Source of the DNA: JBBQAA01 sp038276395
GTDB lineage: Bacteria > Actinomycetota > Thermoleophilia > Solirubrobacterales > Solirubrobacteraceae
Length of the DNA stretch: 21,051 bases
Reading direction: 5' to 3'
Assembly: GCA_038276395.1 (NCBI GenBank)
Contig: JBBQAA010000033.1
Coordinates: forward strand, 1 to 21,051
This document shows, piece by piece, positions 7,478 to 14,634 of the stretch. The notes under the pieces were generated by a model, which did not search any database, had not been told where the DNA came from, and was given only the letters and a program-made list of their open reading frames with translations. Positions within the stretch are counted from its first letter, which is position 1. Every line of letters begins with the position of its first letter. A program made the translations under genes and the position numbers.

Positions 7478-8072
7478 GCCCGAGGCGGCCGGGGGGCCAC
7501 CGCGGGCGGCGCCGGCGCGCGGCCCCGACGAGGCTCGCGAGGGCCCCCGCGGCGAGGAGGACGAGGACGGCGATGAGCGGCGCGGGCAGCGAGGCTCCGG
7601 AGCCGCTCGCGGCGGCGCCCGGGCGAACGGCGGCCGCGGCCACGCGGTTCCCGAGCGCACCGCCGGCCTGGGCGCGGCCGAGCGCCTTGGCGTCGGCGGG
7701 CGAGACGGGCTTGGCGGGCGGCACGGGGGAGGCGCCGCCGGCGGTCGAGGCGCGCGGGGGACCGCCGGGGGCGCCGGGGCCGCCGCCGGCGGCGCTCGAG
7801 GGGTCCGTCCCGTTCGGGTTGTGGTGCGGCGCCGGCCGCCGCGGGGCGCCGGCGGCCTGGGCCTGCTGGACGGCCTCTACGCAGTTCGAGTACTCCTTCA
7901 GGTCGGCCGGCATCGAGTGCAGCGCCGAGTTCAGGTCGCTCTCGGAGTAGTGCCGGGTGAGCTGGCCGTTGGCCTCGCAGTCGTGGATGACCGCGGCGCC
8001 GGAGGCATGGGCGAGCGACGGCACGAGGAGGCCGCCGGCGAGCGTGAGGAGCAGGGTGGCTCGGCGCAGCAT
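7452..8072 (-). CDS. Small exported protein with C-terminal membrane anchor
   Basis: This 206-residue protein has an N-terminal signal peptide (MLRRATLLLTLAGG..., likely cut after AHA-S near residue 23). A compact domain of about 45 residues follows with two cysteines (C32 and C64) and the segments HDCEANGQLTRHYS and ALHSMPADLKEYSNC. Then comes a long Pro/Ala/Gly-rich linker (70-160). It ends with LPAPL (162-166), a hydrophobic helix (about 164-185) and RRRR (186-189). The tail resembles a sorting or cell-surface anchor signal but lacks LPxTG. I do not recognise an experimentally known function; the type recurs beside glycan genes of related bacteria, from memory. An alternative GTG start is at 8081; neither start has a clear Shine-Dalgarno sequence. 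It lies 44 bases after a GT4 gene and overlaps the start of the O-antigen ligase-like gene, suggesting joint action at the outer membrane face. Confidence 0.8.
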   Translation of the reverse strand: MLRRATLLLTLAGGLLVPSLAHASGAAVIHDCEANGQLTRHYSESDLNSALHSMPADLKEYSNCVEAVQQAQAAGAPRRPAPHHNPNGTDPSSAAGGGPGAPGGPPRASTAGGASPVPPAKPVSPADAKALGRAQAGGALGNRVAAAAVRPGAAASGSGASLPAPLIAVLVLLAAGALASLVGAARRRRPRWPPGRLGRALPRGRT

Positions 8073-8105
8073 GAGGGGCACGGACCGGACGTCCCTGAAC
8101 GACCC

Positions 8106-8131
8106 GAGCCCCGAGGCTAGCACCGGGGCTC
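8106..8131 (-). terminator. Eight-base-pair hairpin across a glycosyltransferase stop codon
   Basis: GAGCCCCG (8106-8113) pairs perfectly with CGGGGCTC (8124-8131) around a ten-base loop that holds the glycosyltransferase stop codon and a GCTAGC palindrome. It sits in the 44-base gap inside the operon. There is no T-tract, so it may attenuate or mark an mRNA end, not act as a full intrinsic terminator. Confidence 0.3.
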
Positions 8132-9199
8132 CTCCGCCCGCGCGAGCGCGCCGGCCATGCCGTCGGCCCAGGCCGCGGGGGTCAGCCGGGCCGCCGCGGC
8201 CCGGCCGGCGGCGCCGAGCCGGGTCCGCGCGGCGGGATCCTCGCCCAGGCGGCGCATCGCGGCGGCCAGCGCGTGCGGATCCCCGGCGGGCACGACCACG
8301 CCGGTCTCGCCGTCGCGCACGAGCCCGCCCGCGGCGGCGCCGACGGCGTCTGAGGCGATGACGGGGGTGGCTTGGCACATGGCTTCGTTGACGGTCAGCC
8401 CCCACGGCTCCCGGAAGGTCCTGGTGGGGATCGACGGCACCACCACGACGTCCGCGGCGGCCAGAAAGTTGCGGACTTCCGCCGGGCTCCGCATCCCGGC
8501 GCGCACGACCGCGCTGGCGGCGGGAGTCGGGGACCGGGATTGACCCCCGCCGACCAGGACCAGCGCGGCCTGCGGCGCTCCGTAACCCGAGATGGCCCAG
8601 GCCCTGAGGAGCACCCTCGCCCCTTTTTCCCGTGCCCAACGGCTGGCAAACAGGAACTGCAGCGACGCCCGGCGCTCGTCCCGTGTGGGCGCGCCGCTCC
8701 AGAAGCCGACGTCCACGCTCTGCGGCGCCTCGACGACGTTGCGGGCGCCGCGGGCGCGCACGTAGGCGCTCACATGCGGGCCGTAGGTCGCCACGGCGTC
8801 GGCGTCGCGGTAGATCGCCCGCAGCGGCAGGTAGGAGAGCGCGTGCGCGGCGCTCACCGGGTGGGCCCACAGCGAGGCCCAGAGCACGAACGGGACCCGC
8901 GCGCGCCGCGCGCCGCGCCAGGCGGCGGGCAGCGCCACCCGCCCGCCGATGCCCGCGATGACCGCGCGGTGGCGCCCCGAGGCGGCGAGCGCGTGCACCG
9001 CCCGCTCGCTCAGGTGGCGGGCGGGAAAGGGCAGCGCGGCGAGGTCCTCCTCCCACCCGGCCGTGGCGTGGTGCGTGCGCCCCCCGAACAGCGCGACCTC
9101 GATCCCCACCCGCTCGTGCAGGGCGGCGAAGGGCGCGATCCGGTCGGGCGGCGCGTAGCTCGTGACGAGGAGGACCGGCCGGCGGCCCGCGTCAGCCAT
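8117..9199 (-). CDS. GT4-family glycosyltransferase
   Basis: This is a 360-residue GT-B-fold glycosyltransferase expected at the cytoplasmic membrane face, adding a sugar from a nucleotide donor to a lipid-linked glycan. The N-terminal half has the usual Rossmann strands (RRPVLLVTSYAPP). The C-terminal half starts at FLFASRWAREKGARVLLRAW, the nucleotide-binding region. The EX7E motif is E264 to E272 in EPWGLTVNEAM, followed by ATPVIASDAVGAAAGGLVRDGETG, typical of GT4. The ATG at 9199 lies inside the end of the upstream glycosyltransferase gene, overlapping it by 8 bases, so translation is probably coupled. Donor and acceptor cannot be assigned. Confidence 0.9.
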   Translation of the reverse strand: MADAGRRPVLLVTSYAPPDRIAPFAALHERVGIEVALFGGRTHHATAGWEEDLAALPFPARHLSERAVHALAASGRHRAVIAGIGGRVALPAAWRGARRARVPFVLWASLWAHPVSAAHALSYLPLRAIYRDADAVATYGPHVSAYVRARGARNVVEAPQSVDVGFWSGAPTRDERRASLQFLFASRWAREKGARVLLRAWAISGYGAPQAALVLVGGGQSRSPTPAASAVVRAGMRSPAEVRNFLAAADVVVVPSIPTRTFREPWGLTVNEAMCQATPVIASDAVGAAAGGLVRDGETGVVVPAGDPHALAAAMRRLGEDPAARTRLGAAGRAAAARLTPAAWADGMAGALARAEEPRC

Positions 9200-10340
9200 G
9201 GAGCGCCTCGGCGTAGGCGGCGACGGTGCGCCGCCCGCACTCCTCCCAGGTGAAGGAGCGCGTCGCCGTGGCCCGGGCCCCGGCCCGGAGCGCGGCGTCG
9301 CCGATGAGGCCGCGCACGGCGCGGGCCAGCGCGGGCGGGTCGCGCGGTGGGACGAGGACCATCCCCGGCCCGGCGGCGGCGACCAGCTCCGGGCCGGCCT
9401 CGCCGCGGCAGCCGACGGCGGGCACGCCGGCGCCGAGCGCCTCGAGATAGGCCACGCCGAGCGCCTCGTGCTCGCTGGGAAGGACCATCGCGGCGGCGCC
9501 CGGCAGCGCGGCGCGCAGCCCGGCGGGGTCGAGCTGGCCGCGGAAGCTGACGCGCTCGGCGACGCCGAGCCGGCGGGCCTCGGCCTCGAGGGCACCCCGC
9601 TCGGGGCCCTCGCCGATGATCTGAAGGACGCACCCGGGTAGCTCGGCGAGCGCGCGCACGACGTCGACCTGGCGCTTGCGCGCCACGAGGTGGCCGATGC
9701 TCAGGAGCAGCGGCGGCCTTGCCGGCTCCCGCGGCGTCAGGAGATCGGCGCCGAGGGGGACGACGCGCGTGCGCTCAGCGCCGAGCGCCCGGCAGCGCGC
9801 CTCGGTCCCCGGCGAGTTCGGCAGCACGAGCCGCGCCCGGCGGAGCGTGTCGATGACGCCCGCGCGGGCACGGGCGCCGCGGTTGACCATCCACAGCACG
9901 TCCCCCCCGTGCACGGAGACGACGAGCGGCGTGTCCGGGGCGACGCGGAGCGCGGCCGCCCCCGCCGGGAGCGCGTAGTGGGCGTGCAGGAGCTCGAAGG
10001 GAAACGTCGCCCGCAGGCGCGCGAGGGCGCGGGCGAGCGCCGGCGCCGCGAGCGCCGGCCACGCCCCCAGCGTCCGCCGCCGGGGCGGGGGCGGGAGGAA
10101 CGGCACGAAGGAGACGGGCAGGCCGTCCCGCTCCTCGTGGCGCGCCTGGCGGAGCGGCGCGAGGGCGGCGCGGAGGTCGCGACGGCGCAGTGCGTCGCCG
10201 CGCGGGAGGACCGAGTGCAGGACGAGCACGCGCACCTCGGCGCCGGCCTCGCGCGCGGCGAGCGCCTGGCGGTGGGCCCACACGCCGAGCACCGGGTCGG
10301 CGGCGCGGGGGTAGAGCTCGGCGAGGACGGCGACCTTCAC
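9192..10340 (-). CDS. GT4-family glycosyltransferase
   Basis: This is a 382-residue GT-B-fold enzyme. The N-terminus KVAVLAELYPRAADPVLGVW is the usual first strand and loop of GT4 proteins. HAHYALPAG and VVSVHGGDVLW are acceptor-side landmarks. LLSIGHLVARKRQVDVVRAL is the donor-side Rossmann entry, and the EX7E motif runs E292 to E300 in SEHEALGVAYLEALGAGVP. The GTG start at 10340 overlaps the response-regulator stop as GTGA; the frame continues upstream only as noncoding shadow. It lies between the receiver gene and a second GT4 gene, so it is likely one of several sequential transferases of the same repeat unit. The sugar is unknown. Confidence 0.92.
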   Translation of the reverse strand: MKVAVLAELYPRAADPVLGVWAHRQALAAREAGAEVRVLVLHSVLPRGDALRRRDLRAALAPLRQARHEERDGLPVSFVPFLPPPPRRRTLGAWPALAAPALARALARLRATFPFELLHAHYALPAGAAALRVAPDTPLVVSVHGGDVLWMVNRGARARAGVIDTLRRARLVLPNSPGTEARCRALGAERTRVVPLGADLLTPREPARPPLLLSIGHLVARKRQVDVVRALAELPGCVLQIIGEGPERGALEAEARRLGVAERVSFRGQLDPAGLRAALPGAAAMVLPSEHEALGVAYLEALGAGVPAVGCRGEAGPELVAAAGPGMVLVPPRDPPALARAVRGLIGDAALRAGARATATRSFTWEECGRRTVAAYAEALHG

Positions 10341-10720
10341 GCCGTCGTGCCCACGAGTCCACGCACGACGTCGGGTAGCGAGAAGAGGTCCTCCTTGGAC
10401 ACGCAGGCGCCCACACCCGCGCGCCGGGCCTCCTCCCACACCGCGGGATCGGCGTTGGCCGAGCACAGGACGAGCGCCTGCCCTGGGCGGCGGCGACGGA
10501 GCTCGGCCGCGGTCTGGAGGCCGGAGAGGCCCGGCATGCGCGAGTCGAGGACGACCACGTGCGGGTCGGCAGCGGCGAGCAGCTCGAGGGCCTCCTCGCC
10601 GCGGCTCGCCTCGGCCACGACCTCGACACCCTCGGCGCCGGCGAGGATCGTCGCGGCGAGGAAGCGGACGTCGGGCTCGTCGTCGACGAGCATGACCCGG
10701 ATCGCGCACTCGGCGCTCAC
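10337..10720 (-). CDS. Stand-alone response-regulator receiver domain
   Basis: This 127-residue protein consists of a single CheY-like receiver domain with no output domain. The acidic pair is D13/D14 in VMLVDDEPDVR, the phospho-acceptor is D59 in VVVLDSRMPG, the switch residue is S87 in LCSAN, and the conserved lysine is K109 in CVSKEDL. All catalytic positions are therefore present and it should be phosphorylatable. It overlaps both neighbours by GTGA, so it is translated as part of the glycosyltransferase operon and is probably made in step with them. No histidine kinase is in the window. It may act by protein-protein contact on a glycosyltransferase or as an adaptor for a distant kinase; that role is inference from position only. 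Confidence 0.92.
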   Translation of the reverse strand: MSAECAIRVMLVDDEPDVRFLAATILAGAEGVEVVAEASRGEEALELLAAADPHVVVLDSRMPGLSGLQTAAELRRRRPGQALVLCSANADPAVWEEARRAGVGACVSKEDLFSLPDVVRGLVGTTA

Positions 10721-11517
10721 GCCGTCGGCTCCCAGACGGTCTCGAGCGTCTCGGCGGCCTCACGCGCAGTGAGGTGGGGGCGCTCGGCGAGGAACGCCTC
10801 GGCCTCGCGCACGGCCTCGTCCCGGGGATAGGTCGCGCCCACCGGGCGCAGGCCGTGCCGGACGGGGGTCGCGTCGATGATCCCCACGGGCCAGCCGTGC
10901 TCCGCGGCCACCGCGGCCCAGTGGGCGTCGAGGCCCCACCCGAAGCGCAGCTCGGGGAAGGGCAGCAGGACCTCGAAGGTGGGCGCCGCGAAGGCGGTCA
11001 CGGGGCCGATCTCGACAAAGCGCGTGCGGCGAGCGAGCGCGCGCGGGCGGCGGCGCGTGACGGGCCACGCCGCGTGGGAGGCGCGCCGGTGAGCGGGCTG
11101 GGCGATCCGCAGGCCGAGCCGCTCGGCCAGGTGCAGGAAGAGGTCGAGGAAGCCTGGCGGGAGGCGGACGTCGTCGTCCACCACGAGCAGCCAGTCGAAC
11201 CCCGCCGGTGGGTGGGCGGCGAGCAGGCGGTTCAGGTTCGGGAACTTCCCGCGATCCCCGGGCGGGGCCGTCCACAGCTCGACCGCGTGGCGGGAGGCGG
11301 CGAGCTCGGCGCGCGCCTCGGGCATGAGCCCGGGCAGCTCGGGGCGCTCGACTCCCAGCGCGAGCACGCGGCGCCGGGGCGGCGCGGCCGCCGCGGCCCG
11401 GGCCAGCGCGCGGCGCGCGCCGCGGAGCCGCAGGTCGAGCAGGCGGTCGGCCGCGGCGGCGCGCAGGGGGCGCGTGACGGTCCCGCTCTCGCCCGAGAGG
11501 AAGGGGCTCTCCTCCAT
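10717..11517 (-). CDS. GT2-like (GT-A fold) glycosyltransferase
   Basis: This 266-residue protein has a GT-A-type core. A first strand region around VLALGVERPELP leads to the acidic metal-binding motif WLLVVDDDVRLPPGFLD (DDD at 114-116), and a C-terminal aromatic part FGWGLDAHWAAVAAEHGW resembles the acceptor-binding region of family 2 enzymes. The N-terminal 50 residues are Arg/Ala-rich and less typical. It is the first gene of the minus-strand operon and ends by overlapping the receiver gene (GTGA). The ATG at 11517 lies only 29 bases from the divergent ATG at 11547 and has a TACCGT box 8 bases upstream with no Shine-Dalgarno sequence. The exact family within GT-A is uncertain; the sugar is unknown. 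Confidence 0.75.
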   Translation of the reverse strand: MEESPFLSGESGTVTRPLRAAAADRLLDLRLRGARRALARAAAAAPPRRRVLALGVERPELPGLMPEARAELAASRHAVELWTAPPGDRGKFPNLNRLLAAHPPAGFDWLLVVDDDVRLPPGFLDLFLHLAERLGLRIAQPAHRRASHAAWPVTRRRPRALARRTRFVEIGPVTAFAAPTFEVLLPFPELRFGWGLDAHWAAVAAEHGWPVGIIDATPVRHGLRPVGATYPRDEAVREAEAFLAERPHLTAREAAETLETVWEPTA

Positions 11518-11525
11518 GCAGCGCG

Positions 11526-11531
11526 ACGGTA
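11526..11531 (-). promoter_or_regulatory. Putative -10 box (TACCGT) of the minus-strand glycan operon
   Basis: Read on the minus strand, TACCGT fits TAnnnT and ends 8 bases before the ATG at 11517, implying a leaderless or near-leaderless transcript. It shares its TA step with the oppositely directed box at 11530-11535. No -35 box is recognisable. Confidence 0.4.
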
Positions 11532-11535
11532 GCGT
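11530..11535 (+). promoter_or_regulatory. Putative -10 box (TAGCGT) of the plus-strand GT2-GT4 operon
   Basis: TAGCGT within GGTAGCGTC ends 11 bases before the ATG at 11547. It overlaps the minus-strand box in the same 29-base gap, so the two divergent operons could fire from one bidirectional promoter. Confidence 0.4.
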
Positions 11536-11546
11536 CCCGCGGCCAG

Positions 11547-12434
11547 ATGGGGGATCTGCGCGTCGCCGTGTGCACCAACCGCTCGCCGGCGGCGGTGGTG
11601 GGGTGCCTCCGGGCGCTGGCGCGCGAGGGTGCCGAGGGCGCCCTGCTCGTCGTGAGCGGTCTCGGCCCCGAGGCGACGGCGGCGCACGCGTCGGCGCTGG
11701 CCGCCGTGCTGCCGGGCGCCCGCGCGCTCCGAGAGCCAGCGCCCGGTCTCTCCGCGGCGCGGAACCGCGCGCTCGCCGCCTGCGGGCAGCACGACGTGCT
11801 CGCCTTCCTCGACGACGACGCCGAGGTCGACCTCGGCTGGCGGGCGGCGCTGACGGCGGCGTGGGACGCCGCCGGCCCGCGCGCCGGCTGCGTCGGCGGG
11901 CCGGTCCGTCCGCGCTTTCCCGCCGGGCGCCCGCGTTGGCTCGGCGACGCGATCCTGCCCATGCTGACCGCGCTCGACCTCGGCCCCGCCCCGCGCGCCC
12001 TCGACCCGGAGCGCCAGGCGCTCGCTGGGGCCAACTTCTCCTTCCGGGTCGGCGCGCTGCGCGCGGCCGGCGGCTTTGATCCCCGCTGGGGCCACGCCGG
12101 GGCGCGGGCGTGGTTCGGGGAGGACGACGAGGCGCAGCTCGCGCTCGCCCACGCGGGGTGGGAGATCCGCTACGCGCCGGCGCCCTCGGTGGTGCACGTC
12201 ATCCCGGCGGCGCGCGCGCGGCCGGGCGCGCTCCTGCGGCGGCGCTTCCGCCACGGCGCGGCGATGGCCCGGCGCGGGCGCCGGACCCGGGCGCGCGGGG
12301 CCCGCTACCTGATCTCCAACGCGGTGCTGGCGCCGGTGGCGCTCGCGCGCTCGGGGCGCGCGCGGGCGATGGAGCGCCTCCTGCACGTCGCGGAGAACCT
12401 CGGCGTCGTGCTGGCGCCGCTGGTGCGACGGTGA
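11547..12434 (+). CDS. GT2-family glycosyltransferase
   Basis: This 295-residue GT-A-fold enzyme carries the family 2 landmarks in order: first strand DLRVAVCTNRSP (3-14), PGLSAARNRAL (66-76), the metal-binding acidic motif FLDDDAEVD (DDD at 89-91), a GANFSFRVGALRAAGGFD donor-site loop (161-178), and the acidic GEDDEAQL (191-198) that usually holds the catalytic base. The last ~70 residues are Arg-rich and could contact the membrane. The ATG at 11547 is preferred because it directly precedes the first strand and lies 11 bases after a TAGCGT box. The gene ends in a GTGA overlap with the next GT4 gene. Donor and acceptor are unknown. Confidence 0.9.
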   Translation: MGDLRVAVCTNRSPAAVVGCLRALAREGAEGALLVVSGLGPEATAAHASALAAVLPGARALREPAPGLSAARNRALAACGQHDVLAFLDDDAEVDLGWRAALTAAWDAAGPRAGCVGGPVRPRFPAGRPRWLGDAILPMLTALDLGPAPRALDPERQALAGANFSFRVGALRAAGGFDPRWGHAGARAWFGEDDEAQLALAHAGWEIRYAPAPSVVHVIPAARARPGALLRRRFRHGAAMARRGRRTRARGARYLISNAVLAPVALARSGRARAMERLLHVAENLGVVLAPLVRR

Positions 12435-13549
12435 TCCTCTTCCTGCACCACGCCTACCGCTCCCCGGGCGGCGAGGAGCGCACGATCGAGGATCTGCGCT
12501 GGCTCGTGCGCGAGCGGCTCGGGGAGGACGCTGAGCTGCTCGAGCGCGACTCGCGGATGACGAGCCGCGCCCGCGCCACCGCCGGGCTCCTGCGCGGCGG
12601 GCTCGAGCCCGAGGAGGTGAGCCGCGCCGTGCGGCTCACCGGGGCGCGGGTGCTCCACGCCCACAACCTCCACCCCACCTGGGGCTGGCGGGCGCTCCGC
12701 GCGGCGCAGGCGGCCGGGGCGCGCACGGTCCTGCACCTCCACAACTACCGGCTCGTGTGCGCGGTGGCCACCTGCTTCACCCGGGGGGAGGACTGCACGC
12801 GCTGCCACGGGCGCGACACGCGGCCGGGGCTCCGCCTGGCCTGCCGCGGCTCTCACGCCGAGGCGGCCGTCTACGCCGCCGGCCTCGCGCTGGCCGAGCG
12901 CCGGCTGCTGGCCGCCGCCGACGTCCTCGCCGTGCCGAGCCCGGCGGCGCTCGAGCGCCTGCGCCTGCTCGGCGCCGGGTTGCCCGAGGAGCGCGTGCGC
13001 GTCGTGCCCGGCCTCGTGCGCGCCTTCGCTCAGCGCTCGCGCGCGGGTACGGGTCAGTACGCGTTCGTGGCGGGCCGGCTCGCGCCCGAGAAGGGCGTGG
13101 CCGACGCCGCCGCGGCCTGCCGCGCCGCGGGCCTGCGCCTGCGGGTCGCGGGCGACGGGCCCGAGCGGGCGCGCATCGCCGCGGCCGCGCCCGAGGCCGA
13201 GCTCCTCGGCCACCTCGGCCGCGACGCGCTCGGTCGGGAGCTCGCGGGCGCCGGGGTCGCGCTCTTCCCCTCCCGCGCGGCGGAGACGTTCGGCCTCGCC
13301 GCCGCCGAGGCGATGGCCGCCGGCGTGCCGGTCGTCGGCACCCGGGTGGGCGCCCTGCCCGATCTGCTCGAGGAGGAGGATCTGGTCCCCCCCGGCGACG
13401 TCGCCGCGCTCGCCGCCGCGGCACGGCGCCGCTACCGCGACGCGCCGGCCGGTGAGCGGGCGATCGAGCGCGCCCGGGCCGTGGCGGGCCCGGACCGCGC
13501 CGAGGCGGTGCTCCGAGCGCTCTACGCGGCGGCGCTCGGCGAGGGCTGA
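12431..13549 (+). CDS. GT4-family glycosyltransferase with a cysteine cluster
   Basis: This is a 372-residue GT-B-fold enzyme. HAHNLHPTWGWRALR and LHLHNYRLVC are typical acceptor-side segments. Four cysteines in a short stretch (C115, C122, C125, C138, with C110 just before) include a CTRC pair and could hold a metal or disulfides; this cluster follows the LHNYR segment in one known-style subgroup of GT4 enzymes. YAFVAGRLAPEKGV begins the donor-binding half and the EX7E motif is E285 to E293 in ETFGLAAAEAMAAGVPVV. The GTG start overlaps the previous gene by four bases. It converges with the epimerase gene across a 113-base gap containing GC hairpins. The sugar is unknown. Confidence 0.92.
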   Translation: MILFLHHAYRSPGGEERTIEDLRWLVRERLGEDAELLERDSRMTSRARATAGLLRGGLEPEEVSRAVRLTGARVLHAHNLHPTWGWRALRAAQAAGARTVLHLHNYRLVCAVATCFTRGEDCTRCHGRDTRPGLRLACRGSHAEAAVYAAGLALAERRLLAAADVLAVPSPAALERLRLLGAGLPEERVRVVPGLVRAFAQRSRAGTGQYAFVAGRLAPEKGVADAAAACRAAGLRLRVAGDGPERARIAAAAPEAELLGHLGRDALGRELAGAGVALFPSRAAETFGLAAAEAMAAGVPVVGTRVGALPDLLEEEDLVPPGDVAALAAAARRRYRDAPAGERAIERARAVAGPDRAEAVLRALYAAALGEG

Positions 13550-13639
13550 GCGCCGGTGCGGACCGCCGTCTCCGCGCTTGAGGGCGCCCGAGGACCACAA
13601 CTGCGGGAGACGCCGGCCGTGCCGGCGCCGTTCACCCGC

Positions 13640-13655
13640 GGGCCGCGAGCGGCCC
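13640..13655. terminator. GC hairpin in the convergent gap
   Basis: GGGCCGC and GCGGCCC form a perfect seven-base inverted repeat with a two-base centre, effectively a shorter stem with a small loop, between two convergent stops (13549 and 13663). A second one, GCCGGC-CGT-GCCGGC, lies at 13612-13626. Neither has a T-tract; either could serve both strands. The rest of the gap shows nothing. Confidence 0.3.
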
Positions 13656-13662
13656 GAGCCCC

Positions 13663-14634
13663 TCAGGCCCCCGCCGGCACCCGCTCCCGGAGCCACGCGA
13701 CGGTCCGCGCGATCCCCTCCTCGACGTGGACCTCCGCCTCCCAGCCGAGCACGTCGCGCGCCTTGCTCACATCCGGCCAGCGGCGCTGCACGTCGACGTG
13801 GAAGCTCGGGACGCTCACGAGCTCGAGGTCCTCGGCCGGATACCCGCAGCCGGCCCAGCACGCCGCGGCGATCTCCGCCACCGTGAGCTCCCGCGCGGCG
13901 GAGATGTTGAACGCCTCGTTCTCCGCCGCGGGATGGGCCATCGCGGTCACGGCGCCGGCGGCGATGTCGTCGACGTAGGTCAGCGTCCGGGTCTGCTCTC
14001 CCGTGCCGAAGATCTCGAGCGGAGCGCGGCCCTCGGTGGCCAGCGCCTTGCGGATGAGGTCGGGGACGGCGTGGGCGATCCCCGGCTCGTCCTCGGGCAT
14101 CTCGCCCGGGCCGTAGGCGTTGAACGGGCGCACGATCGTGTAGGGCAGCCCGTGCTCGTCGTGGGCGGCGCGGCACCAGACCTCCCCCGTGAGCTTCGAG
14201 TAGCCGTAGGCCGAGCGCGGCACCGGCACCTCCCACACGTGCTCCTCGGCGGTCGGGAACTCGCTCGCGCGCTCGAAGACCATGCTCGAGGACACGTAGA
14301 CGTAGCGCTCGACGGCGTGGTCGAGGGCGGCGCGGACGGTGGCGTCCATGAGCGCCGCGTTGACCTCGGTCAGCGTGTGCGGGAGCTTGTGGAAGTTGGC
14401 GATCCCGCCGACGATCGCCGCCAGGTGGATGACGTGGGTGCAGCCCGCCACCGCCTCGCGCGCGTCGGAGAGGCGGCGCAGATCGCCACGGTGGACTTCG
14501 CAGCCCTCCCTCATCCACCGGGGGGCGTCGCGCTGGTCGCAGACGCGGACCTCCCACGCCGGGTCGGCGAGCAGGCGGCGCACGACGGCCTGGCCGATGA
14601 ATCCGGCGCCGCCCGTGACGAGCACCCGGCTCAC
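13663..14634 (-). CDS. NAD-dependent nucleotide-sugar epimerase/dehydratase (extended SDR)
   Basis: This is a 323-residue extended short-chain dehydrogenase/reductase. NAD binding is shown by TGGAGFIG (7-14, GxxGxxG) and D51 after the RGD turn. The active site has SSS (115-117) and YGYSK with Y143 and K147. VRPFNAYGPGE (168-178) and the C-terminal LGWEAEVHVEEGIARTVAWLRE are typical of sugar epimerases and dehydratases. The GTG start overlaps the upstream dehydrogenase stop as GTGA. Pairing with a UDP-sugar dehydrogenase suggests conversion of a nucleotide sugar or uronic acid for the polysaccharide, for example a 4-epimerisation or decarboxylation. Which reaction cannot be decided from these motifs. 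Confidence 0.9.
   Translation of the reverse strand: MSRVLVTGGAGFIGQAVVRRLLADPAWEVRVCDQRDAPRWMREGCEVHRGDLRRLSDAREAVAGCTHVIHLAAIVGGIANFHKLPHTLTEVNAALMDATVRAALDHAVERYVYVSSSMVFERASEFPTAEEHVWEVPVPRSAYGYSKLTGEVWCRAAHDEHGLPYTIVRPFNAYGPGEMPEDEPGIAHAVPDLIRKALATEGRAPLEIFGTGEQTRTLTYVDDIAAGAVTAMAHPAAENEAFNISAARELTVAEIAAACWAGCGYPAEDLELVSVPSFHVDVQRRWPDVSKARDVLGWEAEVHVEEGIARTVAWLRERVPAGA

Noticed and set aside
5276..7576. Plus-strand open frame of 766 codons opposite the O-antigen ligase-like gene
   Set aside because: Composition is almost only Gly, Arg, Ala, Glu and Pro. The minus strand gives clear membrane segments and family landmarks.
12305..14557. Minus-strand open frame of 750 codons spanning a GT4 gene and part of the epimerase gene
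   Set aside because: It crosses two well-supported genes in other frames and shows no domain of its own.
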